From: Akkermansiaceae bacterium
GTDB lineage: Bacteria; Verrucomicrobiota; Verrucomicrobiia; Verrucomicrobiales; DEV007
Direction of reading: 5' to 3'
DNA length: 64,000 nt
NCBI GenBank assembly: GCA_024233005.1
Contig: JACKQE010000002.1
Location: forward strand, 310,001-374,000
The translations under genes and the position numbers were made by a program. Positions 15,702-24,727 of the stretch are shown piece after piece (the stretch's first letter is position 1; each line of letters begins with the position of its first letter). The notes below the pieces were generated by a model. That model ran no database searches. It worked only from the letters and a program-made list of their open reading frames with translations, and was not told where the DNA came from.

Positions 15702-18700
15702 ATGATCACGCATGACCTAGTCGAAGAAGATATGAAGCTGCAACGCTTCGTGGCCACTCCCCAGGATGAAAAGCCCCGTTTCAATTGGTCGGAGTTCACT
15801 GGAATGCATCCGATGGCCTCCCTGCGTGTCCAGCACGTCGATGGTGAAAGGGATTTCAATCTTGGCGACATCGCAGATACCATCGGGGGGGCTGTCACCG
15901 ATCTTGCTTTGTCGAGAAACGAGGAAAACATTTACAATGATGACAACCGGCGGATGGTCACCCGTCTCTGCACGGCGGTTGCGAACGAACTCCTGGAGCA
16001 GCAATCAAGAGAGGAAGGGGAGTCTCCCCGCGTCGTCGCTCTGGAGGAGATCGGGGAGATCATCGAACGGGTCCTCGTCCGACAGAATGCGCATGACATT
16101 GCGAGGAGCCTGGTGATGCGCCGCAAGGCTTCCTCCAACGGGCGTAAGGCGCGAGGCGGTGCCAAAGAGACGGCCAAGCCCATGATCAAGGTCATTCGTC
16201 GCTCCGGAGAAGTCGTCGGCTGGAACCCCAACAAGATTGAGATCGCCATCCGCAGTGCTTTTCTTTCTCTGGGAAAAGATTCCAGTCCGGCCGCGGATCT
16301 GGCTGCGGCGGTGACAGAAACGGTGGCCGCAAGTGGGCAGGAATATATCCACATCGAAGCAGTCCAGGACCGGGTCCAGGAAGAGTTGATGCGCCAGGGC
16401 CATTACAAAATTGCCGAAGCGTTCATTCTTTATCGGGCTCACCGGTCGGCGCGTCGGGCCCGGGAGCAGCGGGTCGAAGTGGCCCCCGATGTCGAGTCGC
16501 AGGACACCATGATCGTGGTGACCAAGGCCGATGGCCAGAGCTACCTTTGGGATGGGCTGGATCTGCGCCGACGCATTGATTTCGCGATGATCGATCTCGA
16601 TCTCTGTCTGCCTTCGGACGAGATCGAGTTGGAATTGCGCCGGGCCTTCCAACGGGAGATGTCCGAAGGGGATCTGCAGAAAACGATCATTCTCAACGCC
16701 CGCACCCTCATCGAAAAGGACGCCGACTTCGCCCGTTTTGCCGCACGCATCCTGCTCACCTACATCTACGAGGAAGTCCTCGGTTGGGACATCGTGAAAG
16801 ACGGTATCGAGAAGCTGCCCGAATTCCACCGGCGGGCGTTCAAGGCCAACCTGGTGCGGGGCGTTGAGATCGAGCGCATCAGTCCGCGTCTGTTGAACTA
16901 CAACCTTGATCGTCTGGCTGATGCCCTGGAACCGGCCGCCGATCTGGAGTTCGACTACCTTGGGATTCAGACGCTTTACGACCGCTATCTCATCGTGGAC
17001 AAGACTTCGGAACGCCACCGGCGCATCGAGACTCCCCAGCTGTTTTGGATGCGGGTCGCCATGGGGCTCTTCCTTGAGGAGAAAAGCGAAGCCGAGGACC
17101 GTGCCGTGTCCCTCTACAATCTCTACAAATCCCGGCGGTTCTGTTCCTCCACCCCGACCCTTTTCAACTCCGGCACCCTGCACTCGCAGCTCTCTTCCTG
17201 CTATCTCTACAAGGTCGAAGACAGCATCGAGAGCATCATGCAGCGCGGCATTGCCGAAAATGCCTACCTCTCCAAATGGGCGGGGGGACTTGGCGGAAGC
17301 TGGACGGCGGTGCGTGGCACCGGGGGCTACATCAAGGGGACGAATGGCGAAAGCCAGGGGGTCATTCCCTTCCTCAAGCTGCACAACGATCAGCTCGTTG
17401 CCGTGAACCAGGGCGGCAAGCGCCGCGGCTCCGGTTGCGCCTATCTCGAGACCTGGCACAATGACATCGAGGACTTTCTCGAACTGCGGAAGAACACCGG
17501 TGACGAACGCCGCCGCACGCACGACATGAACACGGCGAACTGGATTCCCGATCTGTTCATGAAACGGATGGAATCCCGGGAGAACTGGACGCTTTTCCGC
17601 GCCAATGAAACGCCCGATCTCCACGATCTCTTTGGCCGCGCTTTCGAGGAGCGGTACTGCGAGTATGAGGCCAAGGCCGCCCGCGGTGAGATCTACGGCA
17701 AGTCCTTGCCCGCGCTCGATCTGTGGAAGAGCATGCTGCGGATGCTGTTCGAGACCGGTCATCCATGGATCACATTCAAGGATCCCTGCAACGTCCGGAG
17801 TCCCCAGGACCACACCGGCGTCATCCACAGTTCCAATCTCTGCACTGAGATCACTCTCAACACTGGTCCTGAAGAAACCGCAGTGTGCAATCTCGGCTCG
17901 GTCATCCTGGAGTCCCACCTTGACGACCATGGCGAGATCGACCATGTCAAACTGCGTGAGACCATCCGCACTGCGGTGCGGGCGTTGGACAACGTTATCG
18001 ACCTCAACTTCTATCCCACCGAGGCGGCCCGGCGCGCCAACCAGCGCCACCGTCCGGTCGGGCTCGGTCTGATGGGGCTTCAGAATGCTCTTTACATCAG
18101 GAACACCCCCTTCGCCTCCGAGGCGGCCGTGGAGTTCAATGACGAGGCCATGGAAGCTATCGCCTACTACGCCTATGAAGCCTCCAGTGACATTGCGGCG
18201 GAACGGGGTGCCTATCCGACCTTCAAGGGATCCAAGTGGGATCGCGGCCTCATGCCGCTGGACACGCTGAATCTCCTCGAGGAGGAGCGCGGACAGTCCA
18301 TCGACGTCCCCCGAACCAGCCGTCTCGACTGGGATGCCCTCCGCGCCAAGATCCAAAGCCAGGGCATGCGCAATAGCAATGTCCTCGCCATCGCCCCGAC
18401 CGCCACGATCTCCAACATCATGGGCAGCCTGCCGTGCATTGAGCCGGCCTACAAGAACCTCTTCGTGAAGTCCAACCTCTCGGGAGACTTCATCGTGCTC
18501 AATGCCTATCTTGTCCGCGATCTCAAGAAACTCGGGCTCTGGAGTCAGACCATCGTCGATCGTCTGAAATACTACGATGGTGAGCTCGGTGAGATCGATG
18601 AGATACCCCAGCACCTCAAGGAAAAGTACGCCACCGCGTTCTCGGTGCACAACCAGTGGCTCATCGATGCCGCCGCACGTCGTCAGAAATGGATCGACCA

Positions 18701-18995
18701 ATCCCAGTCGGTCAACCTGTTCCTTCCCTCGGCCGACATGCGGGTGATGTCCCACATGTATCGTTCGGCCTGGCACAAAGGGCTCAAGACAACCTATTAC
18801 CTCCGCACGCTGCAGGCCTCCAACATAGACAAGGCCACCGTCAACGTGAAGAAGGAAGTTCGCGGTGCCGCGGGTGATGTTATTGGGCATGCCGCTCCGG
18901 AAGATCCCGGAACAAGGACTTACAGTGAGGCCGAAAAATTGGCCTGCAGCATCGAAGCGATGCGCAATGGCGAAATCTGCGAAGCCTGCCAGTAG
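15702..18995 (+). CDS. nrdA: Ribonucleoside-diphosphate reductase alpha subunit with multiple ATP-cones
   Basis: 1097 residues from ATG 15702; an in-frame TTG at 15627 would add 25 residues of unlikely sequence. Residues 161-252 are a clear ATP-cone (IKVIRRSGEVVGWNPNKIE ... KIAEAFILYRAHRSARR). A second cone covers about 270-370 (MIVVTKADGQ...). The first 140 residues end like a degenerate cone (IIERVLVRQNAHDIARSLV). The catalytic barrel has SSCYLYKV, NLCTEI and the NSNVLAIAPTATISNIMGS loop. The C-terminal CEAC pair is the thioredoxin-exchange site. The cones sense ATP/dATP for allosteric control. The multi-cone design and class Ic partner resemble the chlamydial enzyme. A strong terminator follows. 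Confidence 0.96.
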   Translation: MITHDLVEEDMKLQRFVATPQDEKPRFNWSEFTGMHPMASLRVQHVDGERDFNLGDIADTIGGAVTDLALSRNEENIYNDDNRRMVTRLCTAVANELLEQQSREEGESPRVVALEEIGEIIERVLVRQNAHDIARSLVMRRKASSNGRKARGGAKETAKPMIKVIRRSGEVVGWNPNKIEIAIRSAFLSLGKDSSPAADLAAAVTETVAASGQEYIHIEAVQDRVQEELMRQGHYKIAEAFILYRAHRSARRAREQRVEVAPDVESQDTMIVVTKADGQSYLWDGLDLRRRIDFAMIDLDLCLPSDEIELELRRAFQREMSEGDLQKTIILNARTLIEKDADFARFAARILLTYIYEEVLGWDIVKDGIEKLPEFHRRAFKANLVRGVEIERISPRLLNYNLDRLADALEPAADLEFDYLGIQTLYDRYLIVDKTSERHRRIETPQLFWMRVAMGLFLEEKSEAEDRAVSLYNLYKSRRFCSSTPTLFNSGTLHSQLSSCYLYKVEDSIESIMQRGIAENAYLSKWAGGLGGSWTAVRGTGGYIKGTNGESQGVIPFLKLHNDQLVAVNQGGKRRGSGCAYLETWHNDIEDFLELRKNTGDERRRTHDMNTANWIPDLFMKRMESRENWTLFRANETPDLHDLFGRAFEERYCEYEAKAARGEIYGKSLPALDLWKSMLRMLFETGHPWITFKDPCNVRSPQDHTGVIHSSNLCTEITLNTGPEETAVCNLGSVILESHLDDHGEIDHVKLRETIRTAVRALDNVIDLNFYPTEAARRANQRHRPVGLGLMGLQNALYIRNTPFASEAAVEFNDEAMEAIAYYAYEASSDIAAERGAYPTFKGSKWDRGLMPLDTLNLLEEERGQSIDVPRTSRLDWDALRAKIQSQGMRNSNVLAIAPTATISNIMGSLPCIEPAYKNLFVKSNLSGDFIVLNAYLVRDLKKLGLWSQTIVDRLKYYDGELGEIDEIPQHLKEKYATAFSVHNQWLIDAAARRQKWIDQSQSVNLFLPSADMRVMSHMYRSAWHKGLKTTYYLRTLQASNIDKATVNVKKEVRGAAGDVIGHAAPEDPGTRTYSEAEKLACSIEAMRNGEICEACQ

Positions 18996-19052
18996 AGGCG
19001 GGGTCGGCAGGGCAAGATGGGTTTTTGTTGGAGTTGGTTCTTGATCCTGTGG

Positions 19053-19090
19053 GCAGCCCCTGAGTCTCCAGACTCCGGGGCTGCTTTATT
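19053..19090 (+). terminator. Rho-independent terminator after nrdA
   Basis: GCAGCCCCTGAGTCT and AGACTCCGGGGCTGC form a long GC-rich stem with one bulge, followed by TTTATT. Confidence 0.85.
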
Positions 19091-19246
19091 GGTGGGGAGG
19101 CATCTAAAATTTTCCCAATGAGAAACCTCCACGGCCCCTGTCAGGCCGGTCACAGTCCTTCACACCGTCCTCGACAGCTGTGATGATATGAGTTAAAGTG
19201 GCGACAAAAATTTGCGAACAAGCACACAGCAGATCAAGGCAACTGA

Positions 19247-20161
19247 ATGAAAACCCTGGTGATCAGCGTGTGTACCTTCAAACGTCCGCAGGAATTGCGG
19301 GCCTTGTTCGACACGTTGCAAAAGCTCGACATTCCGACGGATGTTCAGCTCAGCGCCCGCATCATCGACAACGACACCACTCCCAGTGCCCGTGGCCTTT
19401 CCGAGGTGCTCGCTGGAGAGATGCCATTCCCGGTGTCCTATGTCCATGAACCGGAACCGGGCCTTTCCTGTGCGCGCAACCGGGCTCTGAACGAGGCCGG
19501 AGGCCAGGATTATCTGGTCTTCGTCGATGACGATGAGACGGTCTCGAAACAGTGGTTGTCCGAGCTTTGGAGGGTGCAAAAGGAAACTTCCGCGCAGTTT
19601 GTGCAGGGGCCCGTGGTCCACCGGGTGGAGGATCCGGCCGACCAATGGTGGATCGAAGGAGGATTTTTCACCCAAAAGACCTATCAGGACGGCGCCCCGA
19701 TCAGGGAATCCTGGACCAACAACGTGTTGATTGATCTGAATTTCGTCAGACAACACGGATTGGAATTCGATCACACAGTGCGTTTCATCGGTGGTGAGGA
19801 CACCCTGTTTTTTCAGGATATGGTGCGGGCGGGAGCCCGGGGAGTATATGCCGCGAAGGCGTTCGTGCATGAGCTCCAGCCGAAATCCAGGCTCACTTGG
19901 AAATGGGGATTGGCAAGGCATTACCGCTACGGTGTGACCCGGGCGCTCTGCGTTCTCCTTCGAAGGAGCAAGGCTTCCGCGGTCACGCATGGCCTGGTGC
20001 GCTCCACTGCGATGATGGGGGTGGGAATTGCCACCCTGCCCTTGGTGCTTGTTCGGGGACGGACCGCCTTGGCTGGTTCCTTGTCTTTTATGGCCCGCTC
20101 CCTCGGAGTGATCGCCGGCCTTTTGGGGCGGCGCTACAACGAATATGCCCGGAAGGCCTGA
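19247..20161 (+). CDS. Family 2 glycosyltransferase
   Basis: 304 residues. A GT-A fold begins at TLVISVCTFKRPQELR, with the nucleotide-sugar-binding DNDTTP, the GLSCARNRALNEA segment and the metal-binding VFVDDDET. FIGGEDTLFF is the acceptor/base region. The C-terminal 70 residues hold hydrophobic stretches (MGVGIATLPLVLV, AGSLSFMARSLGVIAGLLG), suggesting membrane association. Sugar donor and acceptor cannot be told from sequence. It is not in an obvious operon. Confidence 0.85.
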   Translation: MKTLVISVCTFKRPQELRALFDTLQKLDIPTDVQLSARIIDNDTTPSARGLSEVLAGEMPFPVSYVHEPEPGLSCARNRALNEAGGQDYLVFVDDDETVSKQWLSELWRVQKETSAQFVQGPVVHRVEDPADQWWIEGGFFTQKTYQDGAPIRESWTNNVLIDLNFVRQHGLEFDHTVRFIGGEDTLFFQDMVRAGARGVYAAKAFVHELQPKSRLTWKWGLARHYRYGVTRALCVLLRRSKASAVTHGLVRSTAMMGVGIATLPLVLVRGRTALAGSLSFMARSLGVIAGLLGRRYNEYARKA

Positions 20162-20236
20162 TGCTGAGGCTTCGGTGGGCGCTTTCTGCGGCATGCGGGC
20201 CGGCAGGTTCTGTGATGAAAAATCACTTGCCGGTGA

Positions 20237-20255
20237 AACTTTGTGGCGCAAAGTT
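20237..20255. promoter_or_regulatory. Operator-like palindrome O1
   Basis: AACTTTG and CAAAGTT flank a TGGCG centre, 15 nt ahead of the start of the membrane protein/regulator operon. It matches palindrome O2 at 21235 (CTTTGTGnCnCAAAG shared), so both are probably bound by the HTH protein encoded between them. Confidence 0.65.
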
Positions 20256-20269
20256 ACGTAATCTTTCCC

Positions 20270-20917
20270 ATGGATCCGCTTCACGCCGCCTCCGAAAATC
20301 TCCGCATCATTCGCCAGCTGATGGAGAGAGCCACCGTTTACCGGGCGGTCTCCGGTCCGACGGCTTTTGTCGCGGGGCTTGCGGCCATTCTCGCCGCCGT
20401 CTCCGGGACTTACCACTGGTGGGACACCGGCGGATTGAGGACACCATTCTTCGAAACCTGGATGGCAGTGCTGGCCTTGGTGGCGTTCTTCAATGCCCTC
20501 CTGCTTTGGCGGGGGGCGCGCCTCCGGGGAGAAGCGCTGTTTACCCAGGGCTTCCGTCTCGCCATGAGGGCCTTGTTGCCTCCCCTGGCAGTGGCCTTTG
20601 TGTTTTCCCTGATCTGGCAGGCCCATGGCGGGGACGACCATTGGTCTGCCTGTCTCTGGATTAGCGGTTACGGATTGGCCCTGCTTGCGACCCGTGATTT
20701 CGCGCCACGTTCCATCGTAAGGCTGGGAGGGGCCTTTCTCATCGCCGGATTGGTGCTCGCATTGGCAAGGCACGGAGACTTCGCCATTCTGGGGAAACTA
20801 TCCTCCCATGCTGCGATGGCCCTCACCTTCGGGCTTTTCCACCTTCTCTATGCCGCCTGTGTCCCATGGAAAATCGGGGAAGCCGCCCGGCAGTTCTCCG
20901 GCAACCAGTCGGCATGA
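20270..20917 (+). CDS. Integral membrane protein of a regulator pair
   Basis: 215 residues from ATG 20270. A short N-terminal helix (MDPLHAASENLRIIRQLMERATVY) precedes about six hydrophobic segments (FVAGLAAILAAVSG, TWMAVLALVAFFNALLLW, MRALLPPLAVAFVFSLIW, WISGYGLALLA, LIAGLVLALA, MALTFGLFHLLYAAC). No enzymatic motif is seen. Its stop overlaps the start of the winged-helix gene (ATGA), so the two are co-translated. Such pairs occur in many genomes, and the membrane protein may act as a sensor or merely be the controlled gene; the function is not known. Confidence 0.75.
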   Translation: MDPLHAASENLRIIRQLMERATVYRAVSGPTAFVAGLAAILAAVSGTYHWWDTGGLRTPFFETWMAVLALVAFFNALLLWRGARLRGEALFTQGFRLAMRALLPPLAVAFVFSLIWQAHGGDDHWSACLWISGYGLALLATRDFAPRSIVRLGGAFLIAGLVLALARHGDFAILGKLSSHAAMALTFGLFHLLYAACVPWKIGEAARQFSGNQSA

Positions 20918-21213
20918 TTGATTTCTCCCAACTTGACAAGGTCATTCATGAAAAAGGGCGCCTCGCCATCATGAGCCTTCTCGCCGCGCGCCCGGAGTGG
21001 CGTTTCCAAGATCTCAAAACCGAACTTTCGATGAGTGATGGCAATCTCGTGACCCATTTGCGGACGCTTCACAAAGCCGGGTACGTCTCCCTTACCAAAG
21101 AGCACGACGGCCGTCCTCAGACCAGTTACGCGCTCACCGACAGGGGACGCGAAGCCTTTCTTGGGTACGTCGCCGTACTCGAATCCATCGTCCAGAAGCA
21201 CAAACCTTCCTAA
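20914..21213 (+). CDS. Winged-helix transcriptional regulator (HTH_34/MarR-like)
   Basis: 99 residues from ATG 20914, which overlaps the previous stop codon by four bases. The order LDKVIHEKGRLAIMSLLAA, WRFQDLKTELSMSDGNLVTHLRTLHKAGYV, then SLTKEHDGRPQTSYALTDRGREAF, is the compact winged-helix pattern of PF13601-type regulators, with a recognition helix at about 43-57 and a wing at about 62-78. The two matching palindromes, one before this operon (O1) and one before ispH (O2), suggest autoregulation and control of ispH. Confidence 0.88.
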   Translation: MIDFSQLDKVIHEKGRLAIMSLLAARPEWRFQDLKTELSMSDGNLVTHLRTLHKAGYVSLTKEHDGRPQTSYALTDRGREAFLGYVAVLESIVQKHKPS

Positions 21214-21234
21214 GTGCCTTTTTTTGAAAGAAAG

Positions 21235-21249
21235 CTTTGTGACACAAAG
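21235..21249. promoter_or_regulatory. Operator-like palindrome O2
   Basis: CTTTGTGACACAAAG is a perfect 15-bp palindrome with a central A, 45 nt ahead of ispH. A TTGAAA at 21223 and a TAAATA at 21250 flank it and could be promoter elements, though their spacing is wide. It shares its arms with O1. Confidence 0.65.
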
Positions 21250-21294
21250 TAAATAGCCTAGTCCACTCGCTACCTCCAACCCAAACTGAAAACC

Positions 21295-22182
21295 ATGAAA
21301 ATCGAACTTGCCCGCCATTTTGGCATGTGTTTCGGCGTCCGTGACGCCCTTCGCCTCACATATGATCTCGCCCAGTCCCGGTCCATCACCGTGCTGGGCG
21401 AACTGGTGCACAACCCAGTCGTCTCCGCCCACCTCGGCGCGATCGGTGTCAGGGAGGGGAAGTTGGCGGACCCCGCCAGTGCCTCCACCGAGACAGTTGT
21501 CATCACTGCCCACGGAGCTGCCGAATCCGATCGGCACAACTGGCGTGAGCGCGGGCACGAGGTTTTCGACACCACCTGTCCTTTGGTCCGCAAGGCCCAC
21601 CGGGCACTGGAATGTCTCATTTTGGCGGGCTACTTTCCGGTGATCATAGGCCGTAGGGATCATGCGGAGGTCATCGGGTTGTCCCGGGATCACCCCGATG
21701 CGGTGATTGTGGAGAGTGCTGCCGAGTTGGCTGCCGTGCCACGATGGCAGCGGATCGGAGTGGTGGCCCAGACTACGCAGCCGGTGGAGCATGTCAGAGC
21801 CTTGGTGGAGGCATTGCAGAAGCGGTTGCCGGAATCGGAAATCCGCTTCGTGGATACCGTGTGCCAGCCGACGAAAGATCGTCAGGATGCGTTGCGAGAT
21901 TTGTGCGAATCCAACGACACCATTGTGGTGGTGGGAGGGCGGAATAGCAACAACACCCGCCAGCTTGTGGAGACCGCAGTGGCGCTGGGCAGACGGGTCC
22001 TGCAGGTGGAGCGGGCGGACGAATTGGACGCGGGATGGTTCCGTGACAGCTTGAATGTGGGCGTGACTGCCGGCACCTCCACGCTGGACGAGACAGTGCG
22101 AGAAGTCGTGGGCCGACTGGGGCAGATCTCCTCAGGGCTGCACGAAAGTGCTTTGAACGGACTTCTGCGGGCCTTTGCCTGA
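21295..22182 (+). CDS. ispH: 4-hydroxy-3-methylbut-2-enyl diphosphate reductase
   Basis: 295 residues, normal length. It is the last enzyme of the MEP pathway, making IPP and DMAPP with a [4Fe-4S] cluster. Cluster Cys residues are Cys12 (GMCFGVRDA), Cys95 (DTTCPLV) and Cys190 (DTVCQPTKDRQ). Substrate-site residues include His39 (GELVHN), His123/Glu125 (RDHAEVIG) and the GGRNSNNTRQL and TAGTSTLDE stretches. The start is preceded by operator-like palindrome O2. The gene may feed the class II terpene cyclase encoded at 61-63 kb as well as quinones and the lipid carrier. Confidence 0.96.
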   Translation: MKIELARHFGMCFGVRDALRLTYDLAQSRSITVLGELVHNPVVSAHLGAIGVREGKLADPASASTETVVITAHGAAESDRHNWRERGHEVFDTTCPLVRKAHRALECLILAGYFPVIIGRRDHAEVIGLSRDHPDAVIVESAAELAAVPRWQRIGVVAQTTQPVEHVRALVEALQKRLPESEIRFVDTVCQPTKDRQDALRDLCESNDTIVVVGGRNSNNTRQLVETAVALGRRVLQVERADELDAGWFRDSLNVGVTAGTSTLDETVREVVGRLGQISSGLHESALNGLLRAFA

Positions 22183-22207
22183 TTCCTTCCGACCATCTTC
22201 CTCCGCC

Positions 22208-22975
22208 ATGAATCCCTCCTATTGGATCCAACGATTTCAGGACAACCAAACACCTTGGACACCTCCGATCATGGATGGGCCGGCCCCCTTCCTCAAGGAT
22301 TCCCGTTGTGAGGCACTGGCCCGGGCCTTCGCCACTTTTCAGCTCGGAGAGACGGGTGGCGGGACTCGTCTCCAGCGCTTCGTCCGGGAGGCCTTTCCGC
22401 CAGATGGAGGAGACTACGCGCGCGCCGTCGATTTCTTTTTGGCAGAGGAACACCGCCACTCCGCCATGCTGGCGACCGTGGTGGAACACCTTTGCGGGGA
22501 ATTGCAGCGGCGGCACTGGCAGAACGCGGTCTTCCGCCGGGTGCGGACTCTTTGCGGACTGGAGTTCAATCTGCAAGTGTTGCTCACCGCAGAACTCATT
22601 GCCCTGGGCTGGTACGGCCTGCTGGCCCATGCGGTGCCCGATCCGGTGGTGCGGAGCGCCTGTGCCCGGATCACAAGGGATGAAGTGGGGCATGTGGCTT
22701 TTCATGCGGATTTTTTCCGGACTGTCCAGCGGAGTCGGCTTCCCATCGGGAGCCAAATCTGGGCCTTGCAGTTTCAGACCGTGCTTCTGATGACCGAGGC
22801 GGCCGCTTGGTGGGAATTCGGTCAATGTCTGCGGAGCTTCGGCATTTCCCGCAGGATGTTCCAAGGCCGCGTCCGGGGCGCGGCGCGGGATTTCCTCACT
22901 CGGGTTGGATGTTACCCGGGCCGGACCACCAGCACCAGATCCGACCTCACAGCGGTGGTCCAGGGAGACGAGTAA
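22208..22975 (+). CDS. Ferritin-like diiron protein of unknown function
   Basis: 255 residues. Residues in diiron order are Glu48 (FQLGETG), Glu81..His84 (AEEHRHSAM), Glu129 (LTAELIALG) and Glu159..His162 (RDEVGHVAFH). That is the E / ExxH / E / ExxH pattern of four-helix ferritin-like carboxylate-bridged diiron enzymes. No close named family is recognised; the length fits rubrerythrin-like or small oxygenase/oxidase folds. It starts 25 nt after ispH and is probably co-transcribed with it. An isoprenoid- or oxygen-related role is possible but is only inference from position. Confidence 0.75.
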   Translation: MNPSYWIQRFQDNQTPWTPPIMDGPAPFLKDSRCEALARAFATFQLGETGGGTRLQRFVREAFPPDGGDYARAVDFFLAEEHRHSAMLATVVEHLCGELQRRHWQNAVFRRVRTLCGLEFNLQVLLTAELIALGWYGLLAHAVPDPVVRSACARITRDEVGHVAFHADFFRTVQRSRLPIGSQIWALQFQTVLLMTEAAAWWEFGQCLRSFGISRRMFQGRVRGAARDFLTRVGCYPGRTTSTRSDLTAVVQGDE

Positions 22976-23363
22976 TTGCTTCGGGTTTGTGCGATCTTCC
23001 CTGCCGCGGCTTCGGCGAGCCCGGGAGCCATCCTGTCGGATTCTCCTCTCCCAGGCGGGCCGCCAAGGTGGAGGTGGGGCGACATAGGCCTGGGGTGACT
23101 ACTGGCAAATTAGTGGCCAGGGAGTGATCACCTCCATTCCGTTACGCGATCTTGGCGTTGAGCCTGCCCCGGGATGGAGATATTGTAGCAGGAGTGGCGT
23201 CCTTTTTGAGGATGCCGCCGGAAAGGAAGCCAACCCGCGTTCACACAGGTAGAGCCACATTCACGGGCTGGTCGGCGCACTTGCCGGTGAACGCTTGCTA
23301 TTGCCCAAACTGTCGGGTTGCTGAATGACCAGAAAATACCCACCACCGTCCTTCGATTCTTTC
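22976..23363. other. Intergenic region, no gene seen
   Basis: About 390 bases. A weak hairpin GGCGTCC/GGATGCC with a T-rich loop sits near 23193-23213. Otherwise only short frames without family features; it presumably holds the promoter for the next gene. Confidence 0.4.
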
Positions 23364-24344
23364 ATGAAACTTCCCCAGCCATGTCCCTTCCTGCTGCTTT
23401 GGGTGCTCCTGATGGCACCCGGAACTTTCAGGGCCGCCGATCCGCCCGCCAAAGTCCCGCTCAAGATCACGCCAGGGAAAGTCATCATCCCTTTTGACAA
23501 GATGCGGCGGATCTGGGGGGAACTCATCAGCATCGACCAAGCCACAAGGACAGGGACCTTTCGCAACGAGAGCACTGACGAAGTGATGCGATTCACGGTG
23601 ATGCCCTATGCCGAACTGCTGCATCACGCGACCAATGGCGACCTGCAGGATTTCCGCGTCGGGGAACGCGCCATTTTCAGGATGCATGAGAATGAAAAGG
23701 GCGAGTGGGTCTGGCTGACATACATCCAGGACGAGATGAACATGATGAACGGGCATGGAGAATACTTTTTTGTGGATCAGATCGACGCGGCTTCCGGTGA
23801 GCTCACCACCACCTGGGCCAAGGGGGACTTGACCTTCGTGCGGGAAAAAGGAGTCACTATTTCAACCGACAAGGACACCCGCTTCTGGAAAGCCGGGTTG
23901 CCCGCTGCCTTCTCCGACATCAAGCCTGGCGACAAGCTGCGCACCAAGACGCATGGGGTCGGAAAAGGCCGAGTCCGCGTTGCCTGGGAAGTCTTTCTCG
24001 ATGACGAAAGCCTGCGCAAGTTCCAGACCGAACAAAAGGCCGTTCACGAGGCCCGGATTCTGAAAGAGGGGGCGGCGGGCTACGTGGACGCCAGAGAGGG
24101 GCAGAACCTGGAACTGACGTTGTTCAATGAAGGAGAAGTCCAGGTGAAAAGGCTCAAACCCGGCATCACGGTCCATGTCGTTCCCGCCGGAGTCGATCGC
24201 AAGCCTGTGGGGACTCCCGTTGCTGCCACGGTCGCCCAACTCAAAATGTCCGGCCGCCAGTGTCTCGTTTCTCTCACCGTGGCGGGCGATGGGTCGGGCT
24301 TCCAGCCCGCCGGTCTGGCCCGTCTCTGGGTTGATGGGCCATAG
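23364..24344 (+). CDS. Secreted protein of unknown function
   Basis: 326 residues from ATG 23364, chosen because it starts a signal peptide (MKLPQPCPFLLLWVLLMAPG). No family is recognised. The mature part has repeated beta-rich modules with the theme of short charged turns (GELISIDQATRTGTFRNES, FFVDQIDAASGELTTTW, GYVDAREGQNLELTL), which look like two or three related barrel-like domains, and it contains few Cys. Gly-rich and Lys-rich turns suggest an extracytoplasmic binding protein. It stands alone ahead of tRNA-Cys. Confidence 0.75.
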   Translation: MKLPQPCPFLLLWVLLMAPGTFRAADPPAKVPLKITPGKVIIPFDKMRRIWGELISIDQATRTGTFRNESTDEVMRFTVMPYAELLHHATNGDLQDFRVGERAIFRMHENEKGEWVWLTYIQDEMNMMNGHGEYFFVDQIDAASGELTTTWAKGDLTFVREKGVTISTDKDTRFWKAGLPAAFSDIKPGDKLRTKTHGVGKGRVRVAWEVFLDDESLRKFQTEQKAVHEARILKEGAAGYVDAREGQNLELTLFNEGEVQVKRLKPGITVHVVPAGVDRKPVGTPVAATVAQLKMSGRQCLVSLTVAGDGSGFQPAGLARLWVDGP

Positions 24345-24472
24345 TCCGCCGGGACCTGGGCAGGCGGTCTTCAGCACCCCCGACGGAGGTCTGGGGCGTG
24401 CAAATGCCAGTTGACACCCCGGGCATTCCGACCTTTATTGCGGGCTTGCCACCCGGAATCTCCGGGTCGGTT

Positions 24473-24543
24473 GGCGGGATAGCCAAGTGGTAAGGCCGAG
24501 GTCTGCAAAACCTCTATCGCGGGTTCGATTCCCGCTCCCGCCT
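24473..24543 (+). tRNA. tRNA-Cys (GCA)
   Basis: GGCGGGA and TCCCGCC form the acceptor stem with discriminator T, typical for cysteine. The anticodon stem GAGGT/ACCTC encloses CTGCAAA, so the anticodon is GCA. The T-arm is GCGGGTTCGATTCCCGC. CCA is not encoded. Its last 27 nt recur imperfectly at 36503-36529. Confidence 0.97.
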
Positions 24544-24727
24544 CTCTTTCTATTTTTAAAGACCTGCCAAAAATATGGCAACGCAGGTCTCAATCCAGCT
24601 TTTCTAGTAAGGGAAGTCATTGGTGTAGTGAGGAGCGATCCTCCCTTGATCTCAGGGAGGCGGCATTTCTCCAACCTACTGCCCTGAATCGTTTTCACCC
24701 CCCTTGCACAATGAGCGCGATTTGGGG

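Noticed and set aside
16005..18890. 961-residue minus-strand open frame
   Set aside because: Antisense to nrdA, whose family motifs are certain.
24704..24727. TTG start for the SHOCT-like gene
   Set aside because: The ATG at 24728 is closer to the domain and no upstream signal favours TTG.
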